A DNA stretch of 64,000 nucleotides from Chlorogloea purpurea SAG 13.99. Its GTDB lineage: Bacteria; Cyanobacteriota; Cyanobacteriia; Cyanobacteriales; Microcystaceae. Under the pieces are notes generated by a model, which saw only the letters and a list, made by a program, of their open reading frames with translations, searched no databases and was not told the origin of the DNA. The stretch is from contig JADQBB010000007.1 in the NCBI GenBank assembly GCA_016903695.1, forward strand, positions 57,691 to 121,690. The letters run 5' to 3'. Shown here piece after piece: positions 35,966 through 47,100 of the stretch (positions are counted from its first letter, which is position 1; each line of letters opens with the position of its first letter). The position numbers were made by a program, and so were the translations under genes.

Positions 35966-36115
35966 TTGCTTCGGTCTCTAGGTAACTTCTCCTACTTTAT
36001 TCTAACTTTTCACACACCATATCACCGCTTCATTTTGGAGAAGACTAACACCACAAACCTATTAATAAGATGGTATTTTATTAACAGGTTTTTGCAAGAA
36101 GGATTCAGTATATTG

Positions 36116-36472
36116 ATGATCGATCGCCCCCATAAGCATTCCCGTCAATACCACAACAAACTAGTCCGGGATAGAATCCCCCAAATCATCGCAGACTCTG
36201 GCAATACATACGAGGTGATCGATTTAGATGAATCGGAATTTCTCCGAGCCTTAAAAGATAAACTGGTAGAGGAAGCCCAAGAAGTACGGCAAGCTGACCC
36301 TGATGAGTTGGTGACAGAATTAGCGGATTTATACGAAGTGATCGACACTTTAATTGAAAAATATAATCTATCCGCCCAACAAATCAAAGCGGCACAAGAA
36401 AAACGCCGTCGAGAAAGGGGTGCATTCGAGGAAAAAATCTATCTACTCTGGACAGAAAACAATAACGGCTAA
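36116..36472 (+). CDS. MazG-like nucleotide pyrophosphohydrolase
   Basis: 118 residues from the ATG at 36116 (MIDRPHKHSRQYHNKLVRD). KLVRDRIPQII at the start and the metal-binding pattern KLVEEAQEV...ELADLYEV are those of short MazG/PRA-PH-type all-alpha NTP pyrophosphohydrolases. Substrate unknown. It is followed after 11 bp by the acyl-CoA-dehydrogenase-like gene. The long upstream in-frame extension starting at 35966 is not family-like and is left out. Confidence 0.8.
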   Translation: MIDRPHKHSRQYHNKLVRDRIPQIIADSGNTYEVIDLDESEFLRALKDKLVEEAQEVRQADPDELVTELADLYEVIDTLIEKYNLSAQQIKAAQEKRRRERGAFEEKIYLLWTENNNG

Positions 36473-36483
36473 AAGCAATAATC

Positions 36484-37569
36484 ATGGTAGTAGCAATAGT
36501 AAATCTCATAGATACGATCGAAGATTTTTTAATTAACGAGATCGCACCCCAAGCCCAACTGATCGATCGAGACCCTCTAGCCTTGAAAAAAGCTTTGCAA
36601 AGTATGGGAGAAAGATCCCTGTTAAGCTTAAGAATTCCCCAACAATGGGGCGGCGGCGGCATAGACCAATTAACCTATCGACAATTCCAAGTTCTCATCG
36701 CCCGATATTCCGGGGCTTTAGCTTTTCTCCAAACTCAACACCAAAGCGCGGCAAATCAAATATTTTCCGGTGATAACGAAGACATGAAAACGAATTATTT
36801 GCCCCCAATGGCTAGAGGTGAAACTTTAATCGGGATCGGTGTCTCTCACTTGCGACGGGAGGGTAAACCACTAGTTAGAGCCATTCCTTTAGAAAATAAT
36901 CAATACCGGTTGACGGGAGAAGTGCCTTGGGTGACAGGTTTAGGATTTTTTGAAAGCTTTATTATCGGGGCCACTTTACCCGATGGCAGATCTTTATATT
37001 CCTTCATACCTTTCGGGGAAAGCCGACAGGAAACAGGAGGAAAAATAATCATCGGTGAAGTCATGGAATTAGCGGTTATGGGTGTGACACGAACTGTGAA
37101 AGTTACTCTGGATAAATGGATTATTTCCGAAAGAGAAGTGATCAAAATCAAGCCCGTAAGATCGATGGGGGAAAACGATCGAGAAAATGTTCTCTTTCAC
37201 GGTTATAATGCTCTCGGTTGCGCTAGAGCCGGATTGGATATATTAGGGGCCGCATATGATAAAACTCTCTTGGATTCCATACAGCAAGCCCGAAAAACAT
37301 TGCAGGCTCGATGGGATGATTGCTATCAAAAAATGCTATCGGGAGAAAAATCCGAGTTTCCTTATAGATTGCGATTGAGGGCGGAAGCCATTAACTTAGC
37401 TTTCGCTTGTAGTCAAGCGGCGGTGATCGTTTCGGGAGGAGGGGGAAATTACCTCGATCACCCTGCCCAGAGAGTGTATCGAGAAGCATTATTGTACGCG
37501 GTATCGGGACAAACGATCGATGTGATGGAAGCCAGTTTACAGGGGCTTGTCAACCAAGCCCGGATATGA
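36484..37569 (+). CDS. Acyl-CoA dehydrogenase-family flavoprotein
   Basis: 361 residues with the three-domain outline of the family: an N-terminal helical domain (SLRIPQQWGGGGIDQLTYRQF), a beta domain with IGIGVSHLRR and WVTGLGF, and a C-terminal helical bundle ending SGQTIDVMEASLQ. No clear catalytic Glu could be placed. Cyanobacteria generally lack beta-oxidation, so the substrate is not obvious. Ends 1 bp before the convergent rpmB stop. Confidence 0.75.
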   Translation: MVVAIVNLIDTIEDFLINEIAPQAQLIDRDPLALKKALQSMGERSLLSLRIPQQWGGGGIDQLTYRQFQVLIARYSGALAFLQTQHQSAANQIFSGDNEDMKTNYLPPMARGETLIGIGVSHLRREGKPLVRAIPLENNQYRLTGEVPWVTGLGFFESFIIGATLPDGRSLYSFIPFGESRQETGGKIIIGEVMELAVMGVTRTVKVTLDKWIISEREVIKIKPVRSMGENDRENVLFHGYNALGCARAGLDILGAAYDKTLLDSIQQARKTLQARWDDCYQKMLSGEKSEFPYRLRLRAEAINLAFACSQAAVIVSGGGGNYLDHPAQRVYREALLYAVSGQTIDVMEASLQGLVNQARI

Positions 37570-37570
37570 T

Positions 37571-37807
37571 CTAGCGACGACTAAGATTCAAACCGATTTC
37601 TTTGGCGACGGTGTTCAAACCGCGCTTTTCAATAGTTTTAATAGCCTTAGTAGATAAACGTAACCTAACCCAGCGCTTACCTTCTTCCCACCAGAAACGT
37701 TTCCACTGTAAATTCACTTCTTGTAACTTTTTCGTGCGGCGATGGGAGTGGGAAACCGCATAAGCGTTATTAGCCTTCTTACCAGTAATCTCACAACGAC
37801 GAGACAT
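37571..37807 (-). CDS. rpmB: 50S ribosomal protein L28
   Basis: 78 residues from the ATG at 37807 ([20 protein letters not shown]). Basic, with the family motif [18 protein letters not shown] further ATG 21 bp upstream is ignored because [10 protein letters not shown] is the conserved N-terminus. Divergent from secA. Confidence 0.96.
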   Translation of the reverse strand: MSRRCEITGKKANNAYAVSHSHRRTKKLQEVNLQWKRFWWEEGKRWVRLRLSTKAIKTIEKRGLNTVAKEIGLNLSRR

Positions 37808-37959
37808 AGACAAATCTCCGATAAACATTCAACCTATCTAGTCTAATGAACAAAGCACCCGGTAGGCAAGATATTTGTTGCCGATGGCTTTGATCGTCAA
37901 CGTCTAGGGACTTCCCCTAGGTTAAGATATAACAAATAAGCCTTAAGTTATAACCAATT

Positions 37960-40770
37960 ATGTTAAAAGCTTTACTCGGAGACCCTAACGCGCGGAAAGT
38001 TAAAAAATTTCAACCCCTCGTTACAGAAACAAATTTATTAGAAGAAGAAGTTAAAAAACTCTCGGACGACGAATTAAGAGGCAAAACCGCCGAATATAAA
38101 CTCAGGCTAGAAAAAGCCCGCAGTTATGAGGAAAGAGAAGAAATCCTCGATGAAATTCTCCCCGAAGCTTTCGCCATCGTCAGAGAAGCCGGGCAGAGAG
38201 TCCTAGGAATGCGACACTTTGACGTACAACTACTGGGGGGCATGGTACTTCACAAGGGTCAGATAGCCGAGATGAAAACCGGGGAAGGTAAAACCCTGGT
38301 GGCTACTTTACCCGCCTATCTTAACGGCTTAACAGGGAAAGGTGTTCACGTAGTCACCGTTAACGATTACCTCGCCCGTAGGGACGCGGAATGGATGGGG
38401 CAAGTACATCGCTTCCTCGGCTTGAGTGTGGGCTTAATTCAAGCGGGGATGACACCGGATGAGAGAAAGAAAAACTACGCCTGTGATATTACCTATACGA
38501 CTAATAGCGAATTGGGTTTCGATTATCTGCGGGATAATATGGCGACGACGATGGGGGAAGTGGTACAGAGACCATTTAACTATTGCATCATCGACGAAGT
38601 GGACTCGATTTTAATCGACGAAGCGAGAACACCTTTGATCATATCCGGTGCGATCGATCAACCCACGGAAAAATACGTGGAAGCGGCGCAAATGGCCCGC
38701 CAGATGGTCAGACAACAAGTAGAAGACGGCCCCGGTGACTACGAAGTCAACGAGAAAGACCGCAATATACTTCTAACCGACGACGGTTTCAAAAAAGCCG
38801 AAGAATTGCTAGGCGTGGCCGACCTGTACGATCAAGATAATCCTTGGGCCCACTACGTGTTCAACGCCATCAAAGCCAAAGAATTATTCACCAAAGACGT
38901 TAACTATATCGTGCGGAATAACGAAGTGGTCATCGTCGATGAATTCACCGGGCGGGTATTACCTGGTAGACGCTGGGGGGATGGATTACACCAAGCTATA
39001 GAAGCGAAAGAAGGGGTGGACATCCAACAAGAAAGCCAAACTCTCGCCACCATCACCTATCAAAATTTCTTCCTCCTCTATCCCAAACTCTCCGGGATGA
39101 CGGGTACAGCGAAAACCGAAGAAACCGAATTAGAGAAAGTTTATAACCTGCAAGTCACGATCATCCCCACTAACCGTATCTCCAAACGTCAAGACCTAGC
39201 TGATGTGGTTTATAAAAACGAACAAGCTAAATGGATTGCCGTGGCCGAAGAATGCGAAGAAATGCACAAGATGGGTCGTCCGGTATTAGTCGGTACAACC
39301 AGCGTCGAAAAATCGGAAATCATCGCCGCATTACTGCAACAGAAGAAAATCCCCCACAATATTCTCAACGCCCGTCCCGAAAACGTGGAAAGAGAATCAG
39401 AAATCGTGGCTCAAGCGGGGCGTAAAGGGGCGCTAACTATAGCGACGAACATGGCGGGAAGAGGTACGGACATTATCCTCGGCGGTAACTCCGACTATAT
39501 GGCTCGCTTGAAAATTCGCGAGTATTTAATGCCTAAATTAGTGCGCCCCGAAGATGACGACAACTTCGCTTTTAATGTACCCGCTTTAAGCGGCGGGCGC
39601 AATCGCCCGCAGGGTTTCGGACAGGGCAAGAAACAAAAAACCTGGCGCGCTTCCGGGGATATATTCCCCACCACCTTATCGAAAGAAGTGGAACAAGAGT
39701 TAAAAGACGCGGTTAAATTCGCCATCGACCAATACGGTACTCAAAGCTTACCGGAGTTGGAAGTCGAGGAGAAAATCGCCGTAGCCGCCGAAAAAGCCCC
39801 TACTAAAGACCCGGTGATTCAAAAATTAAGAGCCGTTTACAAGTCTATCCGTAACTCTTACGAAGCCTATACAGGTAAAGAGCATGATGATGTAGTCAGT
39901 TTGGGCGGTTTACACGTTATCGGGACGGAAAGACACGAATCCCGCAGGATTGATAACCAATTACGAGGCAGGGCGGGAAGACAGGGCGACCCCGGTTCCA
40001 CACGCTTCTTTTTAAGCTTAGAAGATAATTTATTGCGTATTTTCGGGGGCGATCGAGTGGCTGGTTTGATGTCGGCCTTCAAAGTAGAAGACGATATGCC
40101 GATCGAATCGGGTATGCTAACGCGCTCTCTAGAAGGGGCCCAGAAGAAGGTAGAGACTTTTTATTACGATGCCCGTAAACAGGTATTCGAGTACGATGAA
40201 GTGATGAACAATCAACGACGTGCCATCTACGCCGAACGTCGTCGGGTGTTAGAAGGATTGGATCTTAAAGAGCAGGTTCTACAATACGCCGAGAAAACGA
40301 TGGATGAAATCGTCGATGCTTACATCAATCCCGAATTGCCACCCGAAGAATGGCAGTTAGATAATCTCGTCAGTAAGGCGCAAGAGTTCGTTTACCTGCT
40401 CAATGACATTTCTGATAAAGATATGGAAGATATGAGCGTCAGCGAGATCAAACAGTTCTTGCACGAGGAAGTAAGAAAAGCTTACGAGATCAAAGAGGAT
40501 GGCGTGGATAAGATCCGTCCTGGTTTGATGCGGGATGCCGAGAGATATTTCATCCTGCAACAGATAGATACTCTCTGGCGGGAACACTTACAGGCGATGG
40601 AATCTCTACGGGAATCGATCGGACTGCGGGGGTACGGACAGAAAGACCCTCTGATCGAGTACAAACAGGAAGGTTACGAGATGTTCTTGGAAATGATGAT
40701 CGATATTCGCCGTAACGTGGTCTACTCCCTGTTCCAATTCCAACCTCAACCTCAACCCCAAGCGGCCTAA
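37960..40770 (+). CDS. secA: Preprotein translocase ATPase SecA
   Basis: Motor that pushes unfolded preproteins through SecYEG at plasma and thylakoid membranes. 936 residues. Walker A is within [11 protein letters not shown], Walker B within [16 protein letters not shown], and [14 protein letters not shown] marks the second ATPase domain. The protein ends in a Gln/Pro run ([10 protein letters not shown]) without the Cys-rich zinc tail of E. coli SecA, as is usual in cyanobacteria. Start at ATG 37960 ([15 protein letters not shown]). Confidence 0.97.
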   Translation: MLKALLGDPNARKVKKFQPLVTETNLLEEEVKKLSDDELRGKTAEYKLRLEKARSYEEREEILDEILPEAFAIVREAGQRVLGMRHFDVQLLGGMVLHKGQIAEMKTGEGKTLVATLPAYLNGLTGKGVHVVTVNDYLARRDAEWMGQVHRFLGLSVGLIQAGMTPDERKKNYACDITYTTNSELGFDYLRDNMATTMGEVVQRPFNYCIIDEVDSILIDEARTPLIISGAIDQPTEKYVEAAQMARQMVRQQVEDGPGDYEVNEKDRNILLTDDGFKKAEELLGVADLYDQDNPWAHYVFNAIKAKELFTKDVNYIVRNNEVVIVDEFTGRVLPGRRWGDGLHQAIEAKEGVDIQQESQTLATITYQNFFLLYPKLSGMTGTAKTEETELEKVYNLQVTIIPTNRISKRQDLADVVYKNEQAKWIAVAEECEEMHKMGRPVLVGTTSVEKSEIIAALLQQKKIPHNILNARPENVERESEIVAQAGRKGALTIATNMAGRGTDIILGGNSDYMARLKIREYLMPKLVRPEDDDNFAFNVPALSGGRNRPQGFGQGKKQKTWRASGDIFPTTLSKEVEQELKDAVKFAIDQYGTQSLPELEVEEKIAVAAEKAPTKDPVIQKLRAVYKSIRNSYEAYTGKEHDDVVSLGGLHVIGTERHESRRIDNQLRGRAGRQGDPGSTRFFLSLEDNLLRIFGGDRVAGLMSAFKVEDDMPIESGMLTRSLEGAQKKVETFYYDARKQVFEYDEVMNNQRRAIYAERRRVLEGLDLKEQVLQYAEKTMDEIVDAYINPELPPEEWQLDNLVSKAQEFVYLLNDISDKDMEDMSVSEIKQFLHEEVRKAYEIKEDGVDKIRPGLMRDAERYFILQQIDTLWREHLQAMESLRESIGLRGYGQKDPLIEYKQEGYEMFLEMMIDIRRNVVYSLFQFQPQPQPQAA

Positions 40771-40862
40771 ATATTATGCCACTTGGAAAACCGTCACTAT
40801 ACCTATTCCCCTCCCAGGATAATTACAGTATTCTTGAGTAGTGTGAGGAGTGAGAAGAAAGC

Positions 40863-40905
40863 AAAGCCCCTGAGGTCGAAACACGGAAAGACTCTCAAGG
40901 GCTTT
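40863..40905 (+). terminator. Hairpin terminator after secA, just before plsC
   Basis: AAAGCCC (40863-40869) pairs with GGGCTTT (40899-40905), extended inward by a partly paired CTGAG/CTCA, and is followed by CCATTTTTT. It ends 16 bp before the plsC ATG, so it could also act as an attenuator in the plsC leader. Confidence 0.7.
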
Positions 40906-40921
40906 TCCATTTTTTAGATAA

Positions 40922-41563
40922 ATGAGACAGAGAGAGCCTTTAAGTAGCTTAATATCCTATAGATTGTTGAAATGGTCTGTAGTCCACCCCCTTTTTAAAA
41001 CTTATTTCCGGGGGCAGATTCACGGGGCCGACAATGTGCCGCGGACGGGGCCTGTGATCATCGTCAGTAATCACGCCAGTTATTTCGACCCGCCCCTACT
41101 ATCTACCGCGGTATGTCGTCCCGTGGCCTATATGGCTAAAGAAGAATTATTTCAAGTACCGGTTTTAAAAGGGGCTATCTCCCTTTACGGGGCTTATCCG
41201 GTGAAAAGGGGTGCGGGAGACAGGGGGGCCATTCGTGCCGCTTTAGCCGCCCTGGAAAACGGTTGGGCCGTGGGGATATTCTTAGAAGGCACTCGCACCG
41301 CCGACGGCAGTATTAATGACCCCAAACCGGGGGCGGCGATGATCGCTGCTAAAGGCGATGTTCCTTTATTACCCGTGAGTTTGTGGGGCACAGAAAAAAT
41401 TTTAAGGGTCGGGAAAACCGGCAAATTACCTGTTGCCACTCCCATTACTATCCGCATCGGCGAGTTAATCCCCCCCCCTGAATCCGCAAAAAGAGAACCC
41501 TTACAAGAGGTGACAAACCGATGTGCTGAGGTTATCAACGAGTTACACGGGTTGGGGCGTTAG
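40922..41563 (+). CDS. plsC: 1-acyl-sn-glycerol-3-phosphate acyltransferase
   Basis: Second acylation step of phosphatidic acid synthesis, membrane-associated. 213 residues. The HX4D motif is NHASYFD (about 49), and the substrate-binding motif is FLEGTRTADG; a third motif lies in LPVSLWGT. It belongs to the same pathway as plsX/fabH/fabD near the start of the window but is transcribed separately. No good ribosome-binding site is visible before the ATG, and the terminator-like hairpin directly precedes it. Confidence 0.92.
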   Translation: MRQREPLSSLISYRLLKWSVVHPLFKTYFRGQIHGADNVPRTGPVIIVSNHASYFDPPLLSTAVCRPVAYMAKEELFQVPVLKGAISLYGAYPVKRGAGDRGAIRAALAALENGWAVGIFLEGTRTADGSINDPKPGAAMIAAKGDVPLLPVSLWGTEKILRVGKTGKLPVATPITIRIGELIPPPESAKREPLQEVTNRCAEVINELHGLGR

Positions 41564-41573
41564 ATAGGGTCGA

Positions 41574-41927
41574 TCAAGCGGTTAACCCATTGGATGCGAC
41601 CAGATTGGGGATGGTCACTCCCTTGAGGCTTCGATATAAATCATCTCGACTCTGGAAATCTTCTAAACGGGCGATCGGTTCTCCCCCGTGAAATAAAATT
41701 ATTGTCGGGAGATTGCGAAGACGGTAGCGATTGGCGAGGCGGAAATTGTCGTCCGCGTTGATCCCCACTATTTCTAAATTCAGACACGATTCTGACTGGA
41801 ATTTAGCTAAAGTAGGAAGAATTAAACGACAGAGACCGCACCAGGGGGCCCAAAAGTGAACGAGAACAGGGTTAGGGGATTCTAAAACTGTTTTAGAAAA
41901 GTTTTTTTCGCTGACAGATAGCATCAT
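41574..41927 (-). CDS. Thioredoxin-family protein with WCGLC active site
   Basis: 117 residues, complete thioredoxin fold. The active site reads WAPWCGLCR, with Leu replacing the usual Pro between the cysteines; such a change normally alters redox potential. The cis-Pro is present in RLRNLPTIILF. Likely a cyanobacterial thioredoxin variant rather than the housekeeping TrxA/m type. The ATG at 41927 is followed by a second ATG. Convergent with plsC, 10 bp apart. Confidence 0.85.
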   Translation of the reverse strand: MMLSVSEKNFSKTVLESPNPVLVHFWAPWCGLCRLILPTLAKFQSESCLNLEIVGINADDNFRLANRYRLRNLPTIILFHGGEPIARLEDFQSRDDLYRSLKGVTIPNLVASNGLTA

Positions 41928-42019
41928 TACCGGATTAGGTAGTTGTTTAAGAAGATTTTTTATGGCTTGAAACTAATGTTAACTTAATTGGGATCAAGTG
42001 ACCATGGGTATTTTTCCCT

Positions 42020-42715
42020 TTACCAATAAATTTTATTCGTAACCTGCATGAGCCAGGGATGGGCCCACCAAAGCAGGGCGATAAATCCGCTGACACCCAC
42101 GTAGGCGGGTTTGATAAATTCTCTCCATTGAAACGATTGACGACCGTCTATAATAGCTAAAAAAGGTATGACAGAGGTTCTTTCTTTTACTTTCAAGAAA
42201 GCATCGCCGTAGCGTTTAGTCAGTCTTCTATCTCCATGCCAGACAGCGAAGAGATGATGGGCGATCAAACCCAGTGATGTGAGTAAAGTAAAACTCGTAC
42301 CCAACCATAATGTATGGGCGATGCACCAGATAACTTGTCCTACCATTTGGGGATGACGACAAACCCGAATTATGCCGGTCTCGTAAAGATGGACTTGAGG
42401 TTTTTCGATCGCGGCGATTTCCAATAAGTTAAAAGTAGCCGGATAAAGTAAAAAGAAAGATAAGGCGGAGAGAATCCATACAGTTTCTTTCATTCCCCCC
42501 ACTCCTTGTAAATTCCACAAGCGCAGACCGTCATAACGATGATTGAAGAAATAGACTACTAGGATTACTGCCAGGGGTAAACTCACTAAAGCGAAACCAA
42601 CCCGGTAAAGCCTAGCACCGATTTTACTTTCTCCCCAAGGACGTAAAGCAGCCCCGCCGCTATGAGCGATCGCAAACCCGAATAACATCCCCAACATGAT
42701 CCAATGACTATCCAT
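42020..42715 (-). CDS. NnrU family membrane protein, 15-cis-zeta-carotene isomerase-like
   Basis: 231 residues with about six transmembrane helices. AIAHSGGAALRPWGE near the N-terminus and CRHPQMVGQVIW in the middle are shared with plant Z-ISO, which isomerises 9,15,9'-tri-cis-zeta-carotene using a heme bound by His residues. Candidate heme ligands are in AHSGG, CRHPQ and IAHHLFAVWHGDRR. NnrU was first linked to denitrification, so the broader family name is safer; the Z-ISO role is likely in a carotenoid-making cyanobacterium but unproven here. Confidence 0.75.
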   Translation of the reverse strand: MDSHWIMLGMLFGFAIAHSGGAALRPWGESKIGARLYRVGFALVSLPLAVILVVYFFNHRYDGLRLWNLQGVGGMKETVWILSALSFFLLYPATFNLLEIAAIEKPQVHLYETGIIRVCRHPQMVGQVIWCIAHTLWLGTSFTLLTSLGLIAHHLFAVWHGDRRLTKRYGDAFLKVKERTSVIPFLAIIDGRQSFQWREFIKPAYVGVSGFIALLWWAHPWLMQVTNKIYW

Positions 42716-42945
42716 GATCTACAGCAATATTTCTTAAATTCACGCCATATAACATCCTACCGCCATTGCCCATTTTCTCTTCCCTCATGCCGTCTAAAAA
42801 GTAGCCAGAATGAATCAATGATCCCCGTGTTGTGATACTGTCAATGTCAGTATCAGTAAACGCGCCGGGTAAGCTTGATGATGTCGTCTCCGTACCAATG
42901 TTTACGAAACCCTCTCCTCGCTCTGTTTTTAACTAGCTAAACCCT

Positions 42946-43941
42946 ATGACAGATATTCCTTTCACCTTAGATCAACTGAGAATTCTTAAAGCCATCGCAG
43001 CAGAAGGGAGTTTTAAACGGGCTGCTGATACTCTTTACGTCTCTCAACCCGCCGTTAGTTTACAAGTACAGAATTTAGAGAAGCAGTTAAATGTACCGCT
43101 GTTCGATCGAGGCGGGAGGAAAGCACAATTAACGGAGGCGGGGCATCTCCTGCTAAGCTACGGCGAGAAAATCATCACTCTCTGTCAAGAAACCTGCCGT
43201 GCGATCGAAGACTTACAGAACTTACAGGGGGGCACTTTGATCGTCGGCGCCTCCCAAACTACCGGTACTTATTTACTACCGAGGATGATCGGTTTATTCC
43301 GTCAGAAATACCCGGAAGTTTCCGTACAGTTACAGGTACATTCCACCCGTCGCACTTCTTGGGGCGTTGCTAACGGACAGGTGGATTTAGCGATTATCGG
43401 CGGCGAAGTCCCGGCGGAATTACAGGAGATGCTGAAGATCATACCCTACGCCGATGACGAGTTAGCCCTGATCTTACCCGTATTTCACCCTTTAGCGAAA
43501 GTGGAAATGATCCAGAAGGAAGATCTTTATCGCCTCAAGTTCATCACCCTCGACTCTCAATCGACAATTAGGAAAGTCATCGATAAAGTTCTCTCCAAGT
43601 ACGATATAGATAGCAAACGCCTGAAGGTAGAGATGGAATTGAACTCGATCGAAGCGATTAAAAATGCTGTCCAGTCGGGATTGGGAGCGGCTTTCGTCTC
43701 GATCACGGCCATCGAGAAAGAGTTACAGATGGGAGTTTTACACGCCACCCACATCAGGGAAGTGGAAATCCGTCGCACTCTCAGCGTGATCATCAATCCT
43801 AACCGCTATCGTTCCAAAGCGGCGGAAGCTTTCACCCATGAAATTCTCCCTCAATTTTCCACCTATCCCGAACAATTAAATATAGATACCTTCTTCACTC
43901 CCAACACCCCTTTATCGGCAGCGGAAATACTCACCAAATAA
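42946..43941 (+). CDS. rbcR: LysR-type RuBisCO operon regulator RbcR (Ycf30)
   Basis: 331 residues. N-terminal winged HTH ([34 protein letters not shown]), then a periplasmic-binding-like effector domain with [19 protein letters not shown] and [20 protein letters not shown]. The very high similarity to plastid Ycf30 and Synechocystis Sll0998 allows assignment to RbcR rather than CmpR or NdhR. It controls CO2-fixation genes in response to metabolites. Confidence 0.88.
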   Translation: MTDIPFTLDQLRILKAIAAEGSFKRAADTLYVSQPAVSLQVQNLEKQLNVPLFDRGGRKAQLTEAGHLLLSYGEKIITLCQETCRAIEDLQNLQGGTLIVGASQTTGTYLLPRMIGLFRQKYPEVSVQLQVHSTRRTSWGVANGQVDLAIIGGEVPAELQEMLKIIPYADDELALILPVFHPLAKVEMIQKEDLYRLKFITLDSQSTIRKVIDKVLSKYDIDSKRLKVEMELNSIEAIKNAVQSGLGAAFVSITAIEKELQMGVLHATHIREVEIRRTLSVIINPNRYRSKAAEAFTHEILPQFSTYPEQLNIDTFFTPNTPLSAAEILTK

Positions 43942-43945
43942 TCTC

Positions 43946-44092
43946 ATGAATCAAGGCAAGCTCGTCGCTATCATTACCGGTGCGATTTCTATCATCATCG
44001 CCCTCGCTTATTTAGTTCTAGTACAATTCCTCGACTTTCGCGGCGAAATGATTCCCGCCCCTATCGAAGTAATTTACCCCTTTTTTAGCTGA
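43946..44092 (+). CDS. 48-residue single-span membrane peptide gene
   Basis: ATG AAT CAA... opens a 48-codon frame 4 bp after the rbcR stop. It starts MNQGKLVAII, has one hydrophobic helix (about 5-27), a conserved-looking FRGEMIPAPIE segment, and ends YPFFS. The spacing suggests it is on the rbcR transcript. It resembles small hypothetical proteins I recall from other cyanobacteria, but no function is known to me. Confidence 0.6.
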   Translation: MNQGKLVAIITGAISIIIALAYLVLVQFLDFRGEMIPAPIEVIYPFFS

Positions 44093-44132
44093 TAATTATG
44101 TACTATGATAGATAGATTACATAACTATCACT

Positions 44133-47100
44133 ATGATCCCTCTCCAACTGCGTCTTATTAATTTTCTCAGCTATAAAGAAGCAACAATCGATTTCCGCGG
44201 TATCCATACGGCTTGTATCTGCGGTGCTAACGGTGCTGGAAAGTCATCTTTATTAGAAGCGATTACCTGGGCGATTTGGGGCTACAGTCGCGCGCAAACC
44301 GAAGACGAGGTGATTCATAGCGGGGCCGATTCGGTGCGGGTTGATTATGAGTTTTCCCTCAACGAGCAAGTATATAAAATTATTCGCTCTCGCACGAGGG
44401 GGAAAAGTAGTTCTTTAGATTTCCAAATCAAGGCAGGTAACGATTTTAGAACTCTCTCTGGCAGAAAAGTGAGGGATACTCAGGCGCAGATTGTGGGTTC
44501 TTTAAAATTAGACTACGATACTTTTATCAATTCCGCTTATTTACGTCAAGGTCAGGCCGATGAGTTCATGAAACGCTCGCCAGGTGAGCGGAAAAAAATC
44601 CTAGCAGAACTTTTAAAACTAAATCAATATGAAGCCCTCGCGGAAAAGGCTAAAGATCGAGCGAAGGAATTTAAAGCCCAAGTGCAACAATTAGAAGATA
44701 GTTTAGAACCGATCAGACAGAGAGTGAGCGAGAAAACTTCTTTAAGAGAGGAGTTGAAATTTAAAGCTAGAGAGATCGAGGCGCTACAAGCAATTTTAGA
44801 CGAGGATATTCAACAATTACAAGAGCTGACGGCTAAACAGAGTAACCGGAAAACATCGGAAGAACAATTGAGCTGGCAACAAGATAATTATACGCAAACT
44901 CTCAAGGAGTACGATCGTTTACGGCGGGAAGAAACCCAGTTGATGGATAACTTGGCGCAACTACAAGCCCTGATCGATCGTCAAGATACTATCGTCGGGG
45001 ATTATCAAAACTATTTAAGCCTCCAAGAACAGGAAGAAATCTTCAGTCAAAAATTACAGCTCAATGGAGAAGCCCAAGAGCAAAAACAAAAATTAGAAAA
45101 TCAATTAAATCAGCAAGCTACTGAATATGCTTTACAGTTGCGGGATCAGAAAAATAAGTTAGAGAACTTACAACAGCAAGAAGCGCAAGCCCAACAAACT
45201 TTGAGCCAAGCAGAAAAAGTTAGACAAGATTTAGAGAAATTACTTACAGCCCGTCGGCGGCGGGAAGAGTTAGATAAATTACAGGAACAGGTAGAGCCTC
45301 TCATAGCTCGACGTACGAGGGTAGAACAGGGAATTAATAATTCTCTAGCCACCTTAAGGGCTAATCTACAGCAGCAAGAAGAGCAAAAAATTAAACTTGA
45401 CGCTAAAATCGCTAAAATTCCAGGATTGCGGGAATCGGCTTTAAGTATAGGCAAAAGAATTCAAGAGTTAGAAAAAAAACAGGTTTATCAGAAACATATA
45501 GAAGAAAAGGGTCAAGAAAAGAAACGAAGTCAAGAATTTTTGCACTACGAGAAGAAAAACTACGAAACCCAACTGGAAGAGTTAGTTAAAAAGTTAGAAA
45601 CTTTTAATCTCACCGAGTCCATATGTCCCGTGTGCCAGCAAAATTTAGATGCGAATCACCGCCATCATGTTATTAGCACTAATGAACAGCAACAGGAAGA
45701 AATAAGCAACAAAATTTGGGATTTGGAAACAAAAATAAATCTGGGCGAAACCCAATTACAGAAAATCCGCGATCAGTACGTGGAGATAAAAAATGAGTTG
45801 AAAGAATATGAAAATTTAAAGAGACAGTATAATCACTACGAAGCTCAATTAGAAAATTGTGAAGATTTAGAAATAGAGTTGGATTCTTTGGAAGTAGCTA
45901 TCAAGAAAAATAAAAACCTGTTAGCTAATGGCCATTATTCAGAAGAGCTACAGCAAGAATTAGAATCTATTAATCAAAAATTAACCGAGCTGAATTACGA
46001 TCAACAAACCCACGCCCTAGTAAGAAGCGAGGAGAATACATTCAGGGCGGCGGAGATAAAACAGGACAGGATTAACGAAGCCCATAAAAAACTGCAAAGT
46101 TTACAAGCCGAGAAACCGAAAATATTAGAGAAGATCGAGGAGCTAGAAAAGAGGATTAAAAATTTAAACACCAACTCCATTATCAAACAGGAAATAGACA
46201 GATTAGAAGAGAAAATTAAAGAAATAGGATACGATCGCTCACAACATCAAAGAGTTAAAGTATCTCTCAAAGAGGCCCAGTCCGCACTATTGGTTCACGA
46301 GAAGTTAAAACAAGCTCAAGAAAAATATCCTGAAGAAGCAGTGAAACGGGAGCAATTGCAGGGGAGAATGGGGGAGAATATCGATAATCAACGGCAAATT
46401 CAGGAAAATATTCGGCAGATAACCCAGCAAATTAATAATCTTACAGATTACAGCGAAGATATAAAACAGAAAGAAACCAGTATTAAAACTAAACGACTGG
46501 AGTTGGATCACATATTAGGTCAAAAAGGTCAGCTCGAGGAAAAACTGAACCAGATTAATAATTTAGAAAAAGCCTATGAAGAAACGGAGAAGAAAATTAA
46601 AGAAAGTGGTAAAAAATATCGAGTTTATAACGAACTGTCCCTAGCTTTCGGGAAAAACGGGATTCAATTACACATGATCGAAAATGTTTTACCGCAATTG
46701 GAAGCCCAAACCAATCTAATTCTCGGCAAATTATCCAGTAACCAGCTTCACGTTCAATTCGTCACCCAAAAAGCGGGGAAAAGTGGCAGTGCGAAAAAAA
46801 GAGAAGCCAAATTGCTCGACACCCTAGAGATTAATATTAACGACGCTAACGGCACTAGGGCTTACGAAACCTATTCCGGCGGGGAAGCTTTTCGGATTAA
46901 CTTCTCTATTCGTCTAGCCCTCGCTAAACTTTTAGCCCATCGGGCGGGTATAGCCCTACAGATGTTAATCGTCGATGAAGGGTTCGGCACTCAGGACGCG
47001 GAAGGGTGCGATCGATTGATCGGTGCTATTAATGCGATCGCTGATGACTTTTCCTGTATACTTACTGTAACCCATATGCCCCAATTCAAAGAAGCGTTTC

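Noticed and set aside
35966..36115. 50-residue N-terminal extension of the MazG-like protein
   Set aside because: The sequence is not family-like and lies in the divergent promoter region; the ATG at 36116 fits the conserved start.
40820..40917. A yfr1 gene on the minus strand
   Set aside because: The 11-nt core is present on that strand, but there is no 3' terminator hairpin with a T-run after it; the only terminator-like hairpin faces the plus strand.
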